NCBI GenBank assembly: GCA_016210495.1
Contig: JACQUC010000068.1
Coordinates: 1 to 23,129 of the forward strand
Length of the DNA stretch: 23,129 bases
Origin: Chloroflexota bacterium
GTDB lineage: Bacteria > Chloroflexota > FW602-bin22 > JACPRP01
Reading direction: 5' to 3'
In this document: positions 14,456 through 23,096 of the stretch, piece after piece
How the letters are laid out: the number at the start of each line of letters is the position of its first letter
Position numbering within the stretch: position 1 is the stretch's first letter
Translations under genes and position numbers: made by a program
Notes under the pieces: generated by a model
The model's input: only the letters and a program-made list of their open reading frames with translations
The model's database searches: none
What the model was told of the DNA's origin: nothing

Positions 14456-15028
14456 ATGAGACTAGTTATCGGCATCTCGGGTGCTACCGGGGCCATATAC
14501 GGGGTCAGGCTGCTGGAGGTGCTTAGCGCTGCCAAAGAGGTGGAGACCCACCTGGTGATCAGCGACCCCGGCAAGCGCACCATTGAGCACGAGATCGGCA
14601 CAACGGCCAAGGAAATCGAGGCGCTGGCGGACTTCGTCTACGACGACGCCGACATAGGCGCGAAGATCTCCAGTGGCTCCTTCAAAACAAACGGTATGGT
14701 GATCGCTCCTTGCAGCATCAAATCCATGTCTGCCCTTGCCAATTCCTACAACACCAACTTGCTCGTGCGCGCCGGAGACGTGACGATGAAGGAAGGCCGA
14801 CCGCTGGTCGTCGTCCTCCGAGAAACGCCCCTCCACGTGGGGCACATCAGGCAGATGCTCGAGCTGGCGCAGATGGGGGCCATCATTCTACCTCCAGTGC
14901 CCTCTTTTTATCACAAGCCCAAGACCATCGACGACATCGTCAACCATACGGTAGGCAAGATTCTCGATAGATTTGACATAGATCACAGCCTCTTCGAGAG
15001 GTGGGCGGGTTTGGGAAGCTCTGCATAG
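14456..15028 (+). CDS. ubiX: UbiX-family flavin prenyltransferase
   Basis: UbiX enzymes attach a dimethylallyl group to FMN, making the prenylated FMN cofactor that UbiD enzymes need. Length (190 aa) and motifs fit: GISGATGAIYGVRLLEVL (flavin-binding loop), ISSGSFKTNGMVIAPCSIKSMSALA, RPLVVVLRETPLHVGHIRQM and LPPVPSFYHKP. GGAGG lies 5 nt before ATG 14456. It leads an operon with three UbiD-like genes, which supports a role as their cofactor supplier (PadI/BsdB-type) rather than in quinone synthesis. The next gene starts 21 nt downstream. Confidence in family is very high. Confidence 0.95.
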   Translation: MRLVIGISGATGAIYGVRLLEVLSAAKEVETHLVISDPGKRTIEHEIGTTAKEIEALADFVYDDADIGAKISSGSFKTNGMVIAPCSIKSMSALANSYNTNLLVRAGDVTMKEGRPLVVVLRETPLHVGHIRQMLELAQMGAIILPPVPSFYHKPKTIDDIVNHTVGKILDRFDIDHSLFERWAGLGSSA

Positions 15029-15049
15029 CTCTGTCAGGAGGAGAGCGGA

Positions 15050-16624
15050 TTGGCCGAAGTTGAGTTGGTGGCTCCCGAGATTCGTGTTCCCGATAGGCTT
15101 AACGTGGCCACCTTCTTTGTTGACGAGAACGTGTCCAAGGGGCGTGGCGAGAAGGTGGCCATTTACTACGAGGACCGCCAGCTTACCTATAACGACGTTC
15201 TGGCGCTGGTGAACAAGACCGGCAACGCCCTCAGGGGCCTGGGGGTTGGAATCGAGGACCGCGTTGTCCTGCTGCTCTTCGACTGCCCCGAGTTCGTGAG
15301 CTCGTTCTTCGGCGCCATCAAAATCGGCGCCGTCCCCATTCCAACGAACACTATGCTCAGGCCACCCGACTACGAATACCTGCTGAACGACAGCCGGGCC
15401 GCTACCGTCGTAGCAAGCGAGAGTCTGGCCGAGCAGATCGAGGAGGTCAGAGGAAACCTCAAGCATCTGAAGCACCTGGTCGTCGTGGGCAGGGCCAAGC
15501 CCGGCCAGCTCAGCTACCAGGCACTTGTCGATAAGTCCTCGGCGGAGCTCGAGGCAGAGGAAATGAGCAAGGACGACGCGGCGTTCTGGCTCTATAGCTC
15601 CGGCACGACAGGCTTTCCCAAGGGCGCGGTGCACCTGCAGCACGACATGATCTACTGTGCCGACCTGTATGCCAGGAACATCCTGGGCATCTCCGAAGTC
15701 GACGTCACCTTCTCTGTGGCGAAGCTGTTCTTCGCCTACGGGCTGGGCAACGCCCTCTATTTTCCTTTCCGGGTGGGCGCCTCGACGGTCCTGTACCCTG
15801 GCCGCCCTGAGCCCGCGAAGATCTTCGAGGTCATCACCAGGTACAGGCCAACTCTGTTCTTTTGCGTTCCCACGGCCTACGCGGCGATGCTGCAGGTCGA
15901 GGACGCGGAGAAAAAATACGACCTGAGCTCCATTCGCCTTTGTATCTCCGCCGGCGAGGCGCTGCCGAAGGCGGTCTTCACACGCTGGCGCGATAGATTC
16001 GGCGTCGAGATCCTCGACGGCATCGGATCGACGGAGATTTTGCACATCTTCCTGTCGAACCGGCCGGGCGCGGTCCGCGCCGGCAGCAGCGGCCAGCTCG
16101 TGCCGGGCTATGAAGCCAGAATCGTCGATGAGGAGGACAGGCAGGTCCCCGTTGGCGAGGTGGGCAATCTGCTGATCAAGGGCGAAAGCATCGCCGCTTA
16201 CTACTGGAACAAGCACGAGAAGACCAAGCAGACCATCGTGGGCGATTGGATCGTCACCGGCGACAAGTATCATCGGGACGAGGACGGCTATTACTGGTAC
16301 GCCGGAAGGTCCGACGATATGATTAAGGCTGGTGGCATCTGGGTCTCGCCGGTCGAGGTGGAGAACACGCTGATGGAGCACCCCGCGGTGCTGGAATGCG
16401 GCGTAGTGGGCGCTATGGACAAAGACGAGCTGGTCAAGCCAAAGGCCTTCGTGGTTTTGAAGGACGGAATGGTTCCGGCGGACGGGCTGGCGCGCGACCT
16501 GCAGGACTTCGTCAAGATGCGCATCGCGCCCTACAAATATCCCCGCTGGATCCAGTTCGTGGATGGTTTGCCCAAGACGGCGACAGGCAAGATCCAGCGC
16601 TTCAAGTTGAGAAGCCCGGATTGA
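15050..16624 (+). CDS. Benzoate-CoA ligase family protein
   Basis: It is predicted to convert an aromatic acid, ATP and CoA to aryl-CoA, AMP and PPi. The 524-residue sequence has the compact layout of the benzoate/4-hydroxybenzoate-CoA ligase group (BadA/BclA/HbaA) rather than FadD: a short N-terminus (VPDRLNVATFFVDENV), YSSGTTGFPKGAVHLQHDM (from residue 182), KLFFAYGLGNALYFPF, GIGSTEILHIFLSNRPG, GRSDDMIKAGGIWVSPVEVE and catalytic Lys514 in TATGKIQRFK. The start is TTG 15050 with AGGAGG 7 nt upstream. Lying between ubiX and the first ubiD gene, it probably provides an aryl-CoA to, or takes one from, the UbiD step. The exact ring substitution cannot be read. Confidence 0.9.
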   Translation: MAEVELVAPEIRVPDRLNVATFFVDENVSKGRGEKVAIYYEDRQLTYNDVLALVNKTGNALRGLGVGIEDRVVLLLFDCPEFVSSFFGAIKIGAVPIPTNTMLRPPDYEYLLNDSRAATVVASESLAEQIEEVRGNLKHLKHLVVVGRAKPGQLSYQALVDKSSAELEAEEMSKDDAAFWLYSSGTTGFPKGAVHLQHDMIYCADLYARNILGISEVDVTFSVAKLFFAYGLGNALYFPFRVGASTVLYPGRPEPAKIFEVITRYRPTLFFCVPTAYAAMLQVEDAEKKYDLSSIRLCISAGEALPKAVFTRWRDRFGVEILDGIGSTEILHIFLSNRPGAVRAGSSGQLVPGYEARIVDEEDRQVPVGEVGNLLIKGESIAAYYWNKHEKTKQTIVGDWIVTGDKYHRDEDGYYWYAGRSDDMIKAGGIWVSPVEVENTLMEHPAVLECGVVGAMDKDELVKPKAFVVLKDGMVPADGLARDLQDFVKMRIAPYKYPRWIQFVDGLPKTATGKIQRFKLRSPD

Positions 16625-16637
16625 TGCAGGAGATGAT

Positions 16638-18104
16638 GTGAAAGCGAATCTTCACTCGTTCCTGAGATTTCTCCAGGAGGAGTTTCCTGGGGAGATGGTG
16701 CGCATCACAAAGCCCCTCAGCCCCGCCGACTTCGACGCTACGGCGATCCTTCAGCACCTGGAAAACGATGACCAGTACCCGCTGGTGTTGTTCGAACGAC
16801 CCAAGAATCTCAAAGGCGAGATCTCGCAGTTCCCGCTGGTGACCAACGTGTTCGCCTCTCGCGCGCGGTGTGCCCTGGCGCTCGGCCTTCCCCCCGACGC
16901 GTGGCAGCTCCCGTTGAGCCTGGAGTATGCCAGGCGCGAGGCCGCTCGGGCGCGACCCGAATTGGTTACGAAGGAGAAAGCCCCCGTCAAAGCCGTCGTC
17001 CGCACCGGCGACGACGTGGACCTCCGCGATTTTCCCATCGTGCGCCATCACGGCATGGACCCTGCACCCTACATAGACATGGCCCTTGTGATGCGCGATC
17101 CCGTCGGCGGCGCCTATAACACTGCCTTCTTGCGCACGATGTACCAGGGGCCGCGCACCCTCGGGCTCTGGATGTCGCCGCGCCACAACTGGCAGATCAC
17201 CCGGCGGTTCGAGGAGCGGGGCCTTCTTACGCCCGTCGTCATCGTCGTGAGCCACCACCCCGCCTTCTACCTCGGCGCGCTGAACGTTTCGCCCTTCGGC
17301 GAGGACGACTACGAGATCATCGGCTCGATGATGGGCCAGCCTCTGGCACTCACGCCTTCCGAGACCTGGGGCGATGAATTCCTCGTTCCCGCCGACGCGG
17401 ACATCCTTATCGAGGGCAAGGTCTTGCCCGGCATCCGCGAAGCAGAGGGGCCGTTCGGCGAGTTTCCGGGCTACTACGGACCCCAGCGGCTCAGCCGCGT
17501 CATCGAGGTCACCGCCGTTACCCATCGGCAGGGCGCCGTCTACCAGGACACCTTCGTCGGCCACCGAGACACCTGGATACTGGGAAGCATACCAAAGGAA
17601 GGCAGCCTGTACAATCGTGTAAAAGGGGTCGTGCCTACGGTGAAGGCCATTCACCTTCCCATCTCCGGCTGCGGCAGGTATAATTGCTACCTCGCCATCG
17701 ACAAGATGGTCGATGGCGAAAGCAAGCAGGCAGCACTCATCGTGCTCGGCGACTGCGATTTCGTGAAGAACGTCGTCGTCGTCGACGCGGACATCGACCC
17801 TTTCAACGAGCAGCAAGTTCTCTGGGCAGTCGCTACACGTACCCAGGCCGACCAGGATGTGGATATCATCAGAAACTCCAAGGGCAATGCCCTTGACCCG
17901 TCGCAAACAGACGATATAATGGGGGCGAAGCTTATTATCGACGCCACCAGGCCGGTGCAACGGCCCTTCGCGAAGAGACTCGACGTCCCGCCCGAGGCTT
18001 TGGACCGCGTGAGGCTGGAGGATTTCTTGCCCTGCGAGACGTCGCGGCAGGTGGCTGGAGGTAGACGCCGCGGTGGCGAGGATTTTCTGGGTCACGTGTC
18101 CTGA
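16638..18104 (+). CDS. UbiD-family prFMN-dependent (de)carboxylase 1
   Basis: UbiD enzymes use prenylated FMN to remove, or in reverse add, CO2 on aromatic or unsaturated acids. This 488-residue protein has the catalytic triad candidates Arg166 (FLRTMYQ), Glu270 and Glu275 (EGPFGEFPGYYG), matching the R-E-E of Aspergillus Fdc1. Metal and flavin-site stretches are HHPAFYLGAL and GDEFLVPADADILIEG. It is clearly more distant from the other two UbiD proteins in this operon than they are from each other. GTG 16638 follows AGGAG. Its 3' end overlaps a 49-codon zinc-ribbon gene by 32 nt. Relatives include phthaloyl-CoA decarboxylase, phenylphosphate carboxylase and hydroxybenzoate decarboxylases; I cannot choose among them. 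Confidence 0.92.
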   Translation: MKANLHSFLRFLQEEFPGEMVRITKPLSPADFDATAILQHLENDDQYPLVLFERPKNLKGEISQFPLVTNVFASRARCALALGLPPDAWQLPLSLEYARREAARARPELVTKEKAPVKAVVRTGDDVDLRDFPIVRHHGMDPAPYIDMALVMRDPVGGAYNTAFLRTMYQGPRTLGLWMSPRHNWQITRRFEERGLLTPVVIVVSHHPAFYLGALNVSPFGEDDYEIIGSMMGQPLALTPSETWGDEFLVPADADILIEGKVLPGIREAEGPFGEFPGYYGPQRLSRVIEVTAVTHRQGAVYQDTFVGHRDTWILGSIPKEGSLYNRVKGVVPTVKAIHLPISGCGRYNCYLAIDKMVDGESKQAALIVLGDCDFVKNVVVVDADIDPFNEQQVLWAVATRTQADQDVDIIRNSKGNALDPSQTDDIMGAKLIIDATRPVQRPFAKRLDVPPEALDRVRLEDFLPCETSRQVAGGRRRGGEDFLGHVS

Positions 18105-18222
18105 GTGTGCCGGCAAGTTCTATTGCCATTATGGGGACTTCCGGCATGCCAAGCACCTACTGCTCTGCCCTTATTGTGGCGAGAGATTTCGGCAAGAGGA
18201 TAGCCCTCTCATCGAGGAGTGA
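18073..18222 (+). CDS. Small zinc-ribbon protein, putative UbiD accessory subunit (A)
   Basis: This 49-residue protein has two CxxC knuckles: VTCPECAGKFYC and LLCPYCGERF, about 24 residues apart, a classic zinc ribbon with nothing else. GTG 18073 has GGAGG 11 nt upstream, within the 3' end of UbiD-1. It resembles in pattern the protein at 21153-21311, which follows UbiD-3: both read TCPxCxxxFY/YY then CPxC. Hydroxyarylic acid decarboxylases (BsdBCD, VdcBCD) have a small Cys-rich D subunit coded beside UbiX and UbiD, so a similar role is suggested. The homology to BsdD is inferred from size, cysteines and location only. Confidence 0.75.
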   Translation: MARIFWVTCPECAGKFYCHYGDFRHAKHLLLCPYCGERFRQEDSPLIEE

Positions 18223-18251
18223 TCTGTGATTGAACAGTGTCGGAGGTGACG

Positions 18252-19673
18252 ATGCCGAAGGATTTGCGGACTTATCTAGCGGAATACGAGGAGAAACACC
18301 CGGGCCAGCTTGTGCGCGTGGGCACAGAGATCAGTTGCCAGCACGAGGTCTCCGTGATCGTGCAGAAGCTCGAGGAAGCGCAGAAGTACCCCATTCTTAT
18401 GTTCGATAATGTCCTCAACGTCCAGGGTAAGAGATGCGAGAACCCGTTGATCATCAACCTGCTGGCCAGTCGAACCCGGTGCGCCGAAGCCATCGGCTCC
18501 TCCTTCGAGCGTGTGGGCATCGACTATATGCGCAAGACGGCGGCCAGGACGAAACCGGTGGTCGTTCTGCGGCACGAAGCGCCGGTGAAGCAAGTCGTCA
18601 AGACCGGCGCGGAGATAGACCTCTTCGCCTACCCTGCCATCGTGCACCATTACATGGACCCCGGGCCGTATTTCACTGCCGGTTTCTTTACCACCTACGA
18701 TCCCGACACAGGCATCGATAACACCTGCTTGCAGCGGGGCTGGATCATCGAGAAGAACATTGTTAGGGTTTACCTGACACCGTTCAGCCACTCGCGCCTC
18801 AACTTCGCCAAGTTCGAGGCAAACGGTGAGGACATGAGGGTGGCTTACTGGATGGGACACCATCCTGTGGCCTGCCTTGGTGCCCAGGCGAAGCTGGGCT
18901 ATCCCGAGAGCCATTTTGAGGCGATGGGTGGCTTGCTCGGCGAGCCGCTGCGTATGGTCTCATCAGAGAGCCTCGGAGACGATTTTCTCGTTCCGGCAGA
19001 CGCGGAGTTTGTGGTGGAGGGAGTTCTGGAGGCAGGCGGACGCTATCCGGAAGGTCCTTTCGGCGAGTACACCGGCTACCTTGGACCGCAGATCCCGAAT
19101 CCCCAGATGAGGGTCACGGCGATCACGCACCGCGAGCAGGCCTACTGGCACGCCATTTCCCTGACGGGCCCGGACGTCTTAGTGACCGGCGCTTTTGCAC
19201 TCGAGGCGGCCCTCTACGATGCGGTCAAGCCGCGTGTCCCGTCGTTGTCGAAGGTTTACCTGCCTCTATCGGGCCAGTGCAGATTCCACGTCTATTTGCA
19301 ACTGGAAAACCCCCGGCGCGGCGATGCGCGAGAGGCCGCCATGGCCGCCCTGCCCGTCGATTGGCGCTTCAAGCACGCTTTTGTCGTCGACGACGATATC
19401 GACATCTTCGACGATCGCGAGATGCTTTTTGCTCTCGCCACCCGAACGCAATGGGACCAGGATATCCAAATCTTTCCCAACACGCGAGGCTCGGAGTTGG
19501 ACCCGTCGATAGCGGAGGAGCTCACGACCAAAGCTGCCGTGGACTGCACTAAGCCACCGCAGCAGGCCTTCGCAGAGAGGAATAGCGTGGCTCGCGACGT
19601 TTACGAGAGGGTGCACATAGCGGACTTCGTGGACCCTGGCCAGCGCAGTCGCATGGCCGTCGAGAAGATGTAG
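18252..19673 (+). CDS. UbiD-family prFMN-dependent (de)carboxylase 2
   Basis: This 473-residue UbiD protein is very similar along its whole length to UbiD-3 and less so to UbiD-1. It keeps the catalytic Arg162 (CLQRGWII) and Glu267/Glu272 (EGPFGEYTGYLG), and the HHPVACLGAQAKLGYPESH stretch. ATG 18252 is chosen because GGAGG lies 5 nt upstream and the start MPKDLRTYL then matches MPKDLRSYI of UbiD-3; an in-frame GTG at 18237 precedes the ribosome site. It lies 29 nt after the small zinc-ribbon gene and 46 nt before UbiD-3. The pair could form a hetero-oligomer, as PpcA/PpcB do in phenylphosphate carboxylase, or have different substrates. Confidence 0.92.
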   Translation: MPKDLRTYLAEYEEKHPGQLVRVGTEISCQHEVSVIVQKLEEAQKYPILMFDNVLNVQGKRCENPLIINLLASRTRCAEAIGSSFERVGIDYMRKTAARTKPVVVLRHEAPVKQVVKTGAEIDLFAYPAIVHHYMDPGPYFTAGFFTTYDPDTGIDNTCLQRGWIIEKNIVRVYLTPFSHSRLNFAKFEANGEDMRVAYWMGHHPVACLGAQAKLGYPESHFEAMGGLLGEPLRMVSSESLGDDFLVPADAEFVVEGVLEAGGRYPEGPFGEYTGYLGPQIPNPQMRVTAITHREQAYWHAISLTGPDVLVTGAFALEAALYDAVKPRVPSLSKVYLPLSGQCRFHVYLQLENPRRGDAREAAMAALPVDWRFKHAFVVDDDIDIFDDREMLFALATRTQWDQDIQIFPNTRGSELDPSIAEELTTKAAVDCTKPPQQAFAERNSVARDVYERVHIADFVDPGQRSRMAVEKM

Positions 19674-19719
19674 GCAAGAGGGCTGGCGACGTGGCGTCCA
19701 GTCGTTCGAGGAGGAGCTA

Positions 19720-21144
19720 ATGCCAAAGGACCTGAGAAGCTATATACGGGAGTACGAGGCGGCCCATCCCGACGAAGTGCTTCACATCGAGAAGCCGATA
19801 AGTTGCAAACAAGAAGTTACCGCCCTCGTGACCAAGCTCGAGAGGGAGGGCAGATACCCCATCGTCATCTGCCACAACATCACCACCGCGGGCGGCCAGA
19901 AATCAGCCTTGCCGCTGGTCACGAATCTGATGGCCAGCAGAAGCCGATGCGCCGAGGCCATTGGCTCCACCTACCGCATGGTTGGCATGGACTACTGCGA
20001 GAAGACGCGCGACAAGAGGATTGCGCCGGTGGTTATCTCCAGGTCCGAGGCGCCGGTGAAAGAAGTGGTGGCCACGGGTGAGGCCATCGATCTTACGCAG
20101 TATCCAGCCTTGATTCACCACGCTATGGACCCCGGGCCCTACTTCACGGGGGGCTTTATGGTGATCCACGATCCTGACACGGGGATCGACAACTGCGCCC
20201 TGCACCGGGGCTGGATTATCGACAGGCGAACCGTCAGGTTCTATCTTACCACGTACACCCACAACCGGCAGAACATGAACAAGTACGAGGCTAGAGGCCA
20301 GGAGATGCCACTGGCGTACTGGATCGGCCATCATCCGGCGGCTTGCCTGGGGGCGCAGGCAAGGCTTGCCTATCCCGAGAGCCACTACGACGCCATAGGC
20401 GGACTGCTTGGGGAGCCCCTGCGGCTGGTCCCGTCGGAGACGCTGGGCGATGACTTCCTCGTCCCGGCGGACGCGGAGGTGATAGTGGAGGGCATTGCGA
20501 GGGACTGGCGGCGGTATCCCGAGGGACCCTTCGGCGAATACACGGGCTACATGGGCCCCCAGATTCCAAACCCGCAGTTCGAAGTGACCGCCATTACCCA
20601 TCGCAAGGGCGCATACTGGCACGATCTGCTCGTCGGCCACCCGGACAACCAGGTTATGGGCGGATTCGGCATCGAGGGGGCGATCTACGAAGCCGTGAAA
20701 AGGGTCGTGCCATCTCTTTCCAGCGTCTATGTTCCGCTTTCGGCCACCTGCCGCTTTCACGGTTATTTGCAGTTGACTAATCCGCGGCGGGGTGACGCTC
20801 GGGAGGCCATTATGGCGGCCTTGCCCGTGGACTATCGACTCAAGCACGTTTTCGCTTTCGATGATGATATCAACATCTTTGATGAGCGTGAAGTTCTGTT
20901 TGCGATAGCCACGCGGACGCAGTGGGACAAGGACCTCCTTGTCTTTACAGGAACCCGGGGATCCGAGCTGGACCCGACCATTGTCGAAGCCGTTACCACC
21001 AAGGGTGGCCTGGATTGTACCAAGCCTGCCCAGGAAGCGTTTGCCGAACGGAACACGATCTCAGGGGAAGCCTACGAGCGCGTGAGGCTCGAGGACTTCT
21101 TGGCGCTCAGTCAGCTCGATCAGATCGTCACCGAAAGAATGTAG
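19720..21144 (+). CDS. UbiD-family prFMN-dependent (de)carboxylase 3
   Basis: This 474-residue tandem paralogue of UbiD-2 shares blocks such as MDPGPYFT-GF, DPDTGIDN, HRGWII, YPEGPFGEYTGY, MGPQIPNPQ and NPRRGDAREA. Catalytic residues Arg163, Glu268 and Glu273 are present, so it should be active rather than a dead copy. A strong GGAGGAG precedes ATG 19720. It is followed after 8 nt by the second small zinc-ribbon gene. Conserved C-terminal features are FDDDINIFDEREVLFA, ATRTQWDKD, GTRGSELDPT and AFAERN. Substrate is unknown; the linked CoA ligase and ABC genes suggest an aromatic carboxylate or its CoA ester. Confidence 0.93.
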   Translation: MPKDLRSYIREYEAAHPDEVLHIEKPISCKQEVTALVTKLEREGRYPIVICHNITTAGGQKSALPLVTNLMASRSRCAEAIGSTYRMVGMDYCEKTRDKRIAPVVISRSEAPVKEVVATGEAIDLTQYPALIHHAMDPGPYFTGGFMVIHDPDTGIDNCALHRGWIIDRRTVRFYLTTYTHNRQNMNKYEARGQEMPLAYWIGHHPAACLGAQARLAYPESHYDAIGGLLGEPLRLVPSETLGDDFLVPADAEVIVEGIARDWRRYPEGPFGEYTGYMGPQIPNPQFEVTAITHRKGAYWHDLLVGHPDNQVMGGFGIEGAIYEAVKRVVPSLSSVYVPLSATCRFHGYLQLTNPRRGDAREAIMAALPVDYRLKHVFAFDDDINIFDEREVLFAIATRTQWDKDLLVFTGTRGSELDPTIVEAVTTKGGLDCTKPAQEAFAERNTISGEAYERVRLEDFLALSQLDQIVTERM

Positions 21145-21152
21145 GAGGAACG

Positions 21153-21311
21153 ATGGGAAAGGTATATTACCTTACGTGTCCGAAATGTGGGTTCCGGTAC
21201 TACGTTGGGCACTCTCTCATTTCGCTGGAGGGTTTTCCGACGGTTTGTCCCAACTGTCACCACGAATATCTTCCTTCCCAATCGGCCACCGGCGTCAAAT
21301 CGTCGGCATGA
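21153..21311 (+). CDS. Small zinc-ribbon protein, putative UbiD accessory subunit (B)
   Basis: This 52-residue protein is MGKVYYLTCPKCGFRYY, a middle segment, then TVCPNCHHEYLPSQ: one zinc ribbon (CxxC-x21-CxxC) and a short tail. An AGGAGG stands 5 nt before ATG 21153, and the gene follows UbiD-3 by 8 nt. It shares layout with the 49-residue protein after UbiD-1, so a zinc ribbon follows a UbiD gene twice in this operon. A role as a small structural or regulatory decarboxylase subunit is inferred. Confidence 0.8.
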   Translation: MGKVYYLTCPKCGFRYYVGHSLISLEGFPTVCPNCHHEYLPSQSATGVKSSA

Positions 21312-21335
21312 AAAGCTTTGTGGGGGTGATTCGCC

Positions 21336-22184
21336 ATGATGGATACAAACATTAGCAGGCTTGGAAAGGAGGCTTCGGCTTCGCAAATGGCTAGTGCATC
21401 GTCAAAAGTGCGTATCGACGGGCTCACCAAGATTTTTGATGTCCGACAGGCAAAGGTTATTGCGCTTGACGAGGTGTCCCTTACGATTCCCGAGGGCCAG
21501 TTCCTGTGCATCGTCGGGCCGAGTGGCTGCGGCAAGACCACTTTGCTGCGCATATTGGGTGGCCTGGAAACGCCAACCTCGGGAGGCATATCAGTGGGTC
21601 ACCGCGACCGCAGCAGCCCGGTTAACTCGATGATCTTCCAGGAGCAGTCGGTTTTCCCTTGGATGACGGTCACGGACAACATCACGTACGGCTTGAGAAT
21701 GCGTGGCGTCGACAAGAAGACGAGGGATGAGATTGCGCAGTTCTACATCAACAAGGTAGGGCTCAGAAAATTCGCGACCGCCTATCCGTTCCAGCTTTCG
21801 GGTGGTATGAAGCAGCGCGTTAGCGTGGCGAGGGCCTTTGCCAACGACCCCGAGATCTTTCTGATGGACGAGCCATTCGCCGCCCTGGACGAGCAGAACA
21901 AGCTGCTGCTCCAGGAAGAGTTGCTCAGGATCTGGGATGAGACCCGGAAGACAGTCATCTTCATCACCCATAGCATCGACGAGGCCATCGTGTTGAGCGA
22001 CCGAGTGATCGTGATGACGGCGCACCCCGGCAAGGTCAAAGCGGATGTGCCCGTGGATTTTCCCCGGCCGCGCAGGGTTTACGAGTTGCGTGCAAAGCCC
22101 GAATTCGGCGAGCTGTTCTTGCGCATCTGGGAATATCTGCGGGACGAAGTGCTGAAAGCTAAAAAGGAAGAGGGTGCAGAATGA
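21336..22184 (+). CDS. ABC transporter ATP-binding protein (SsuB/TauB/NrtD-type)
   Basis: It powers import through the permease encoded next. The 282-residue protein has Walker A GPSGCGKTT (residues 61-69), Q-loop QEQSVFPWMTV, signature LSGGMKQRVSVARA (154-), Walker B EIFLMDEPFAALD (173-) and switch His in FITHS. The FPWMTV after the Q and the short C-terminus are typical of the nitrate/sulfonate/taurine import group. The start is ATG 21336 or the adjacent ATG 21339. The permease gene overlaps by 4 nt (ATGA), so the two are coupled. Position behind the ubiD genes suggests uptake of the aromatic substrate, as this transporter group includes importers of phthalate and other aromatic acids. Confidence 0.92.
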   Translation: MMDTNISRLGKEASASQMASASSKVRIDGLTKIFDVRQAKVIALDEVSLTIPEGQFLCIVGPSGCGKTTLLRILGGLETPTSGGISVGHRDRSSPVNSMIFQEQSVFPWMTVTDNITYGLRMRGVDKKTRDEIAQFYINKVGLRKFATAYPFQLSGGMKQRVSVARAFANDPEIFLMDEPFAALDEQNKLLLQEELLRIWDETRKTVIFITHSIDEAIVLSDRVIVMTAHPGKVKADVPVDFPRPRRVYELRAKPEFGELFLRIWEYLRDEVLKAKKEEGAE

Positions 22185-23044
22185 GTACCAGCCGAACTTC
22201 AGAGGCAGACGGCCAGATTCGAATGGCATCGGGCGAGGTCTCGGTGCGAGCCCCGTCGGAAAAGGGATTTCACCTGAGGGGCGACGTCGTCGAGCGCCTT
22301 CTTTCCATATTCTCGCCACTGCTGCTGGTCGTCCTTTGGGAGCTGGCAGTCAAGCTCACGCTGTTGGACGCTCGATTCTTCCCCGCGCCCTCGTCCATTG
22401 TCGGCACCTTCAGCGCTCTTATCAGCTCAGGCGAGCTGGTTAACCATCTGTCGGCCAGCATCGTCAGGATCGGATTGGGGTTCGTCCTGGGAGCTTTGCC
22501 CGCGCTGATTCTCGGGCTGATTATGGGCCTCTCGCCGATCGTGCGGGCGGCCATCTACCCGATGGTCGCCGCCACCTACCCTATTCCGAAGATAGCCATC
22601 TTGCCCCTGATCATGCTCATCTTCGGCCTGGGTGAGATGTCCAAGTACGTCATCGTGGCCATTGGTGTGTTCTTCCTGGTGCTGATCAACACAATGGCTG
22701 GGGTGATGAACATCGAGCAGATCTATCTCGACGTGGGCAAGAACTTTCGTGCTAGCCGAAAGGACATGTACCTCACGATCGCGTTGCCCGGGGCGCTGCC
22801 GCTAGTGTTCGCCGGTTTTCGCCTGGGCTGGGGCGTCGCCCTGTTGCTGATCGTCGCCGCCGAGTTCGTGGGTGCCAAGAGCGGCATTGGCTATCTCATC
22901 TGGCAGTCGTGGCAGACGTTCTCCGTCGAGTCTATGTTCGTAGGTCTCATCGTCATCTCGATACTGGGTTACATCTCGTCACTCATACTGGACGAGCTCG
23001 AGCGGGTTCTCATTCCCTGGAAGAGCTTCCACCTGTCGGCGTAA
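22181..23044 (+). CDS. ABC transporter permease (SsuC/TauC-type)
   Basis: This 287-residue inner-membrane permease of the BPD_transp_1 type has about six helices, e.g. LLVVLWELAVKLTLL, IGLGFVLGALPALILGLIMG, IAILPLIMLIFGLG, YVIVAIGVFFLVLINTMAGV and FVGLIVISILGYISSLIL. The EAA-like cytoplasmic loop that docks the ATPase is at about residues 190-215 (FRASRKDMYLTIALPGALP). The cytosolic N-terminus of ~40 residues is charged. ATG 22181 overlaps the ATPase stop. No periplasmic binding protein follows within the window, so it may lie further downstream. Confidence 0.92.
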   Translation: MSTSRTSEADGQIRMASGEVSVRAPSEKGFHLRGDVVERLLSIFSPLLLVVLWELAVKLTLLDARFFPAPSSIVGTFSALISSGELVNHLSASIVRIGLGFVLGALPALILGLIMGLSPIVRAAIYPMVAATYPIPKIAILPLIMLIFGLGEMSKYVIVAIGVFFLVLINTMAGVMNIEQIYLDVGKNFRASRKDMYLTIALPGALPLVFAGFRLGWGVALLLIVAAEFVGAKSGIGYLIWQSWQTFSVESMFVGLIVISILGYISSLILDELERVLIPWKSFHLSA

Positions 23045-23096
23045 GCAGTCGCAAGCTTCACGCCGGCAACGTGTCGAGAGCATACGAGCGCGCCCT

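Noticed and set aside
14888..18116. Long minus-strand frames (about 500 codons each) opposite the CoA ligase and UbiD-1
   Set aside because: They mirror real plus-strand genes with clear motifs; such antisense frames arise from GC-rich third positions and carry no recognisable domain.
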